From Roseburia sp. (GTDB lineage Bacteria; Bacteroidota; Bacteroidia; Bacteroidales; Bacteroidaceae), in contig JAMPEL010000016.1 in the NCBI GenBank assembly GCA_023665185.1, positions 1 to 54,013 on the forward strand: a DNA stretch of 54,013 nt, in the 5' to 3' direction. This document shows, one piece after another, positions 53,802 to 54,013 of this stretch (positions are counted from its first letter, which is position 1; each line of letters opens with the position of its first letter). Both the position numbers and the translations under genes were made by a program. Below the pieces are notes generated by a model. It did no database searches. It was not told the origin of the DNA and saw nothing but the letters and a program-made list of their open reading frames with translations.

Positions 53802-54013
53802 GACAATTTGATATGTTAAAACCAACTTCCGTAGAATCGCCTCAAAATGAACCGAACCTTGCCGAGGTTGCAAAAACGCGATTCTACGGAGGGTTTTGAG
53901 CCTCGAAAATGGAGGAGACAAACAGGACAATCCGACCGACTAAAAGATATATAAATTCCCCTCCAAACACACCCTTTCTCCCCAAAAGTGCCCAAAAAGT
54001 CAAAATTACAAGG
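53802..54013 (+). repeat. Dispersed 643-bp repeat, copy 4 (3' end cut off by window)
   Basis: It starts with GACAATTTGATATG and includes the inverted repeat around CCGTAGAATCGC / GCGATTCTACGG. The window ends at CAAAATTACAAGG, where the first 22-nt unit begins. The other end of the window starts in the same part of the repeat. Confidence 0.9.

Noticed and set aside
1-54013. Circular plasmid with overlapping ends
   Set aside because: Only 13 bp at the end match near the start, not at the first base, and no replication or mobilisation gene is present; a contig break in a repeat explains it better.

Overview
The window looks like one complete contig from a gut or oral member of the Bacteroidales (Prevotellaceae or a close relative). 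Supporting signs are promoters of the Bacteroidetes type (TTTG, 19-20 nt, TAnnTTTG) in front of many genes, weak Shine-Dalgarno sequences, lipoproteins with short lipoboxes, BACON domains, a probable type IX secretion tail, a DUF4494 protein and several secreted glycoside hydrolases. No plasmid, phage, conjugation or transposase gene was found. Both contig ends lie inside the same dispersed repeat, which probably broke the assembly.

Layout. 1-5.4 kb: truncated repeat copy, N-carbamoylputrescine amidase (minus), small lipoprotein, class I/II aminotransferase, FtsX/LolC-type permease, tRNA-Arg(ACG). 5.8-13 kb: Hsp20, then a four-gene minus-strand operon made of a GT2/HIT-like fusion, a SpoIID/LytB protein without signal peptide and two AmpG-like MFS permeases. 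13.3-15.3 kb: queuosine operon yhhQ-queC-queF behind a candidate preQ1-I riboswitch. 15.4-16.3 kb: a 153-bp nested palindrome and a full 643-bp dispersed repeat. 16.3-21.5 kb: AraC regulator divergent from a TolC/HlyD/MFS tripartite exporter. 21.6-23.5 kb: truA and an EamA permease. 23.7-33.6 kb: GH2 enzyme, a short transcription unit with a 25-aa membrane peptide, a very large alpha-2-macroglobulin-like protein lacking the thioester, and a GNAT acetyltransferase. 33.8-38.9 kb: third repeat copy, a promoter with a long structured leader, a BACON lipoprotein and an M6 metalloprotease. 39-44.3 kb: pflB, pflA, DUF4494, yggS and a Crp/Fnr-type regulator. 44.3-53.3 kb: nested inverted-repeat element, GH51 and its lipoprotein partner, riboflavin synthase, a second GH2 and uxaC. 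53.6-54 kb: second copy of the 153-bp palindrome and a truncated fourth repeat copy.

How it fits together. The GH2, GH51 and UxaC genes point to use of galactoside-, arabinose- and uronate-containing plant glycans, and PflA/PflB to mixed-acid fermentation. The GT2/HIT-SpoIID-AmpG-AmpG operon suggests import and cytoplasmic handling of muropeptides. The queuosine operon is probably controlled by its product. The least explained items are the two repeat families, the structured leader before the BACON gene and the small transcription unit at 26.4-27.15 kb.
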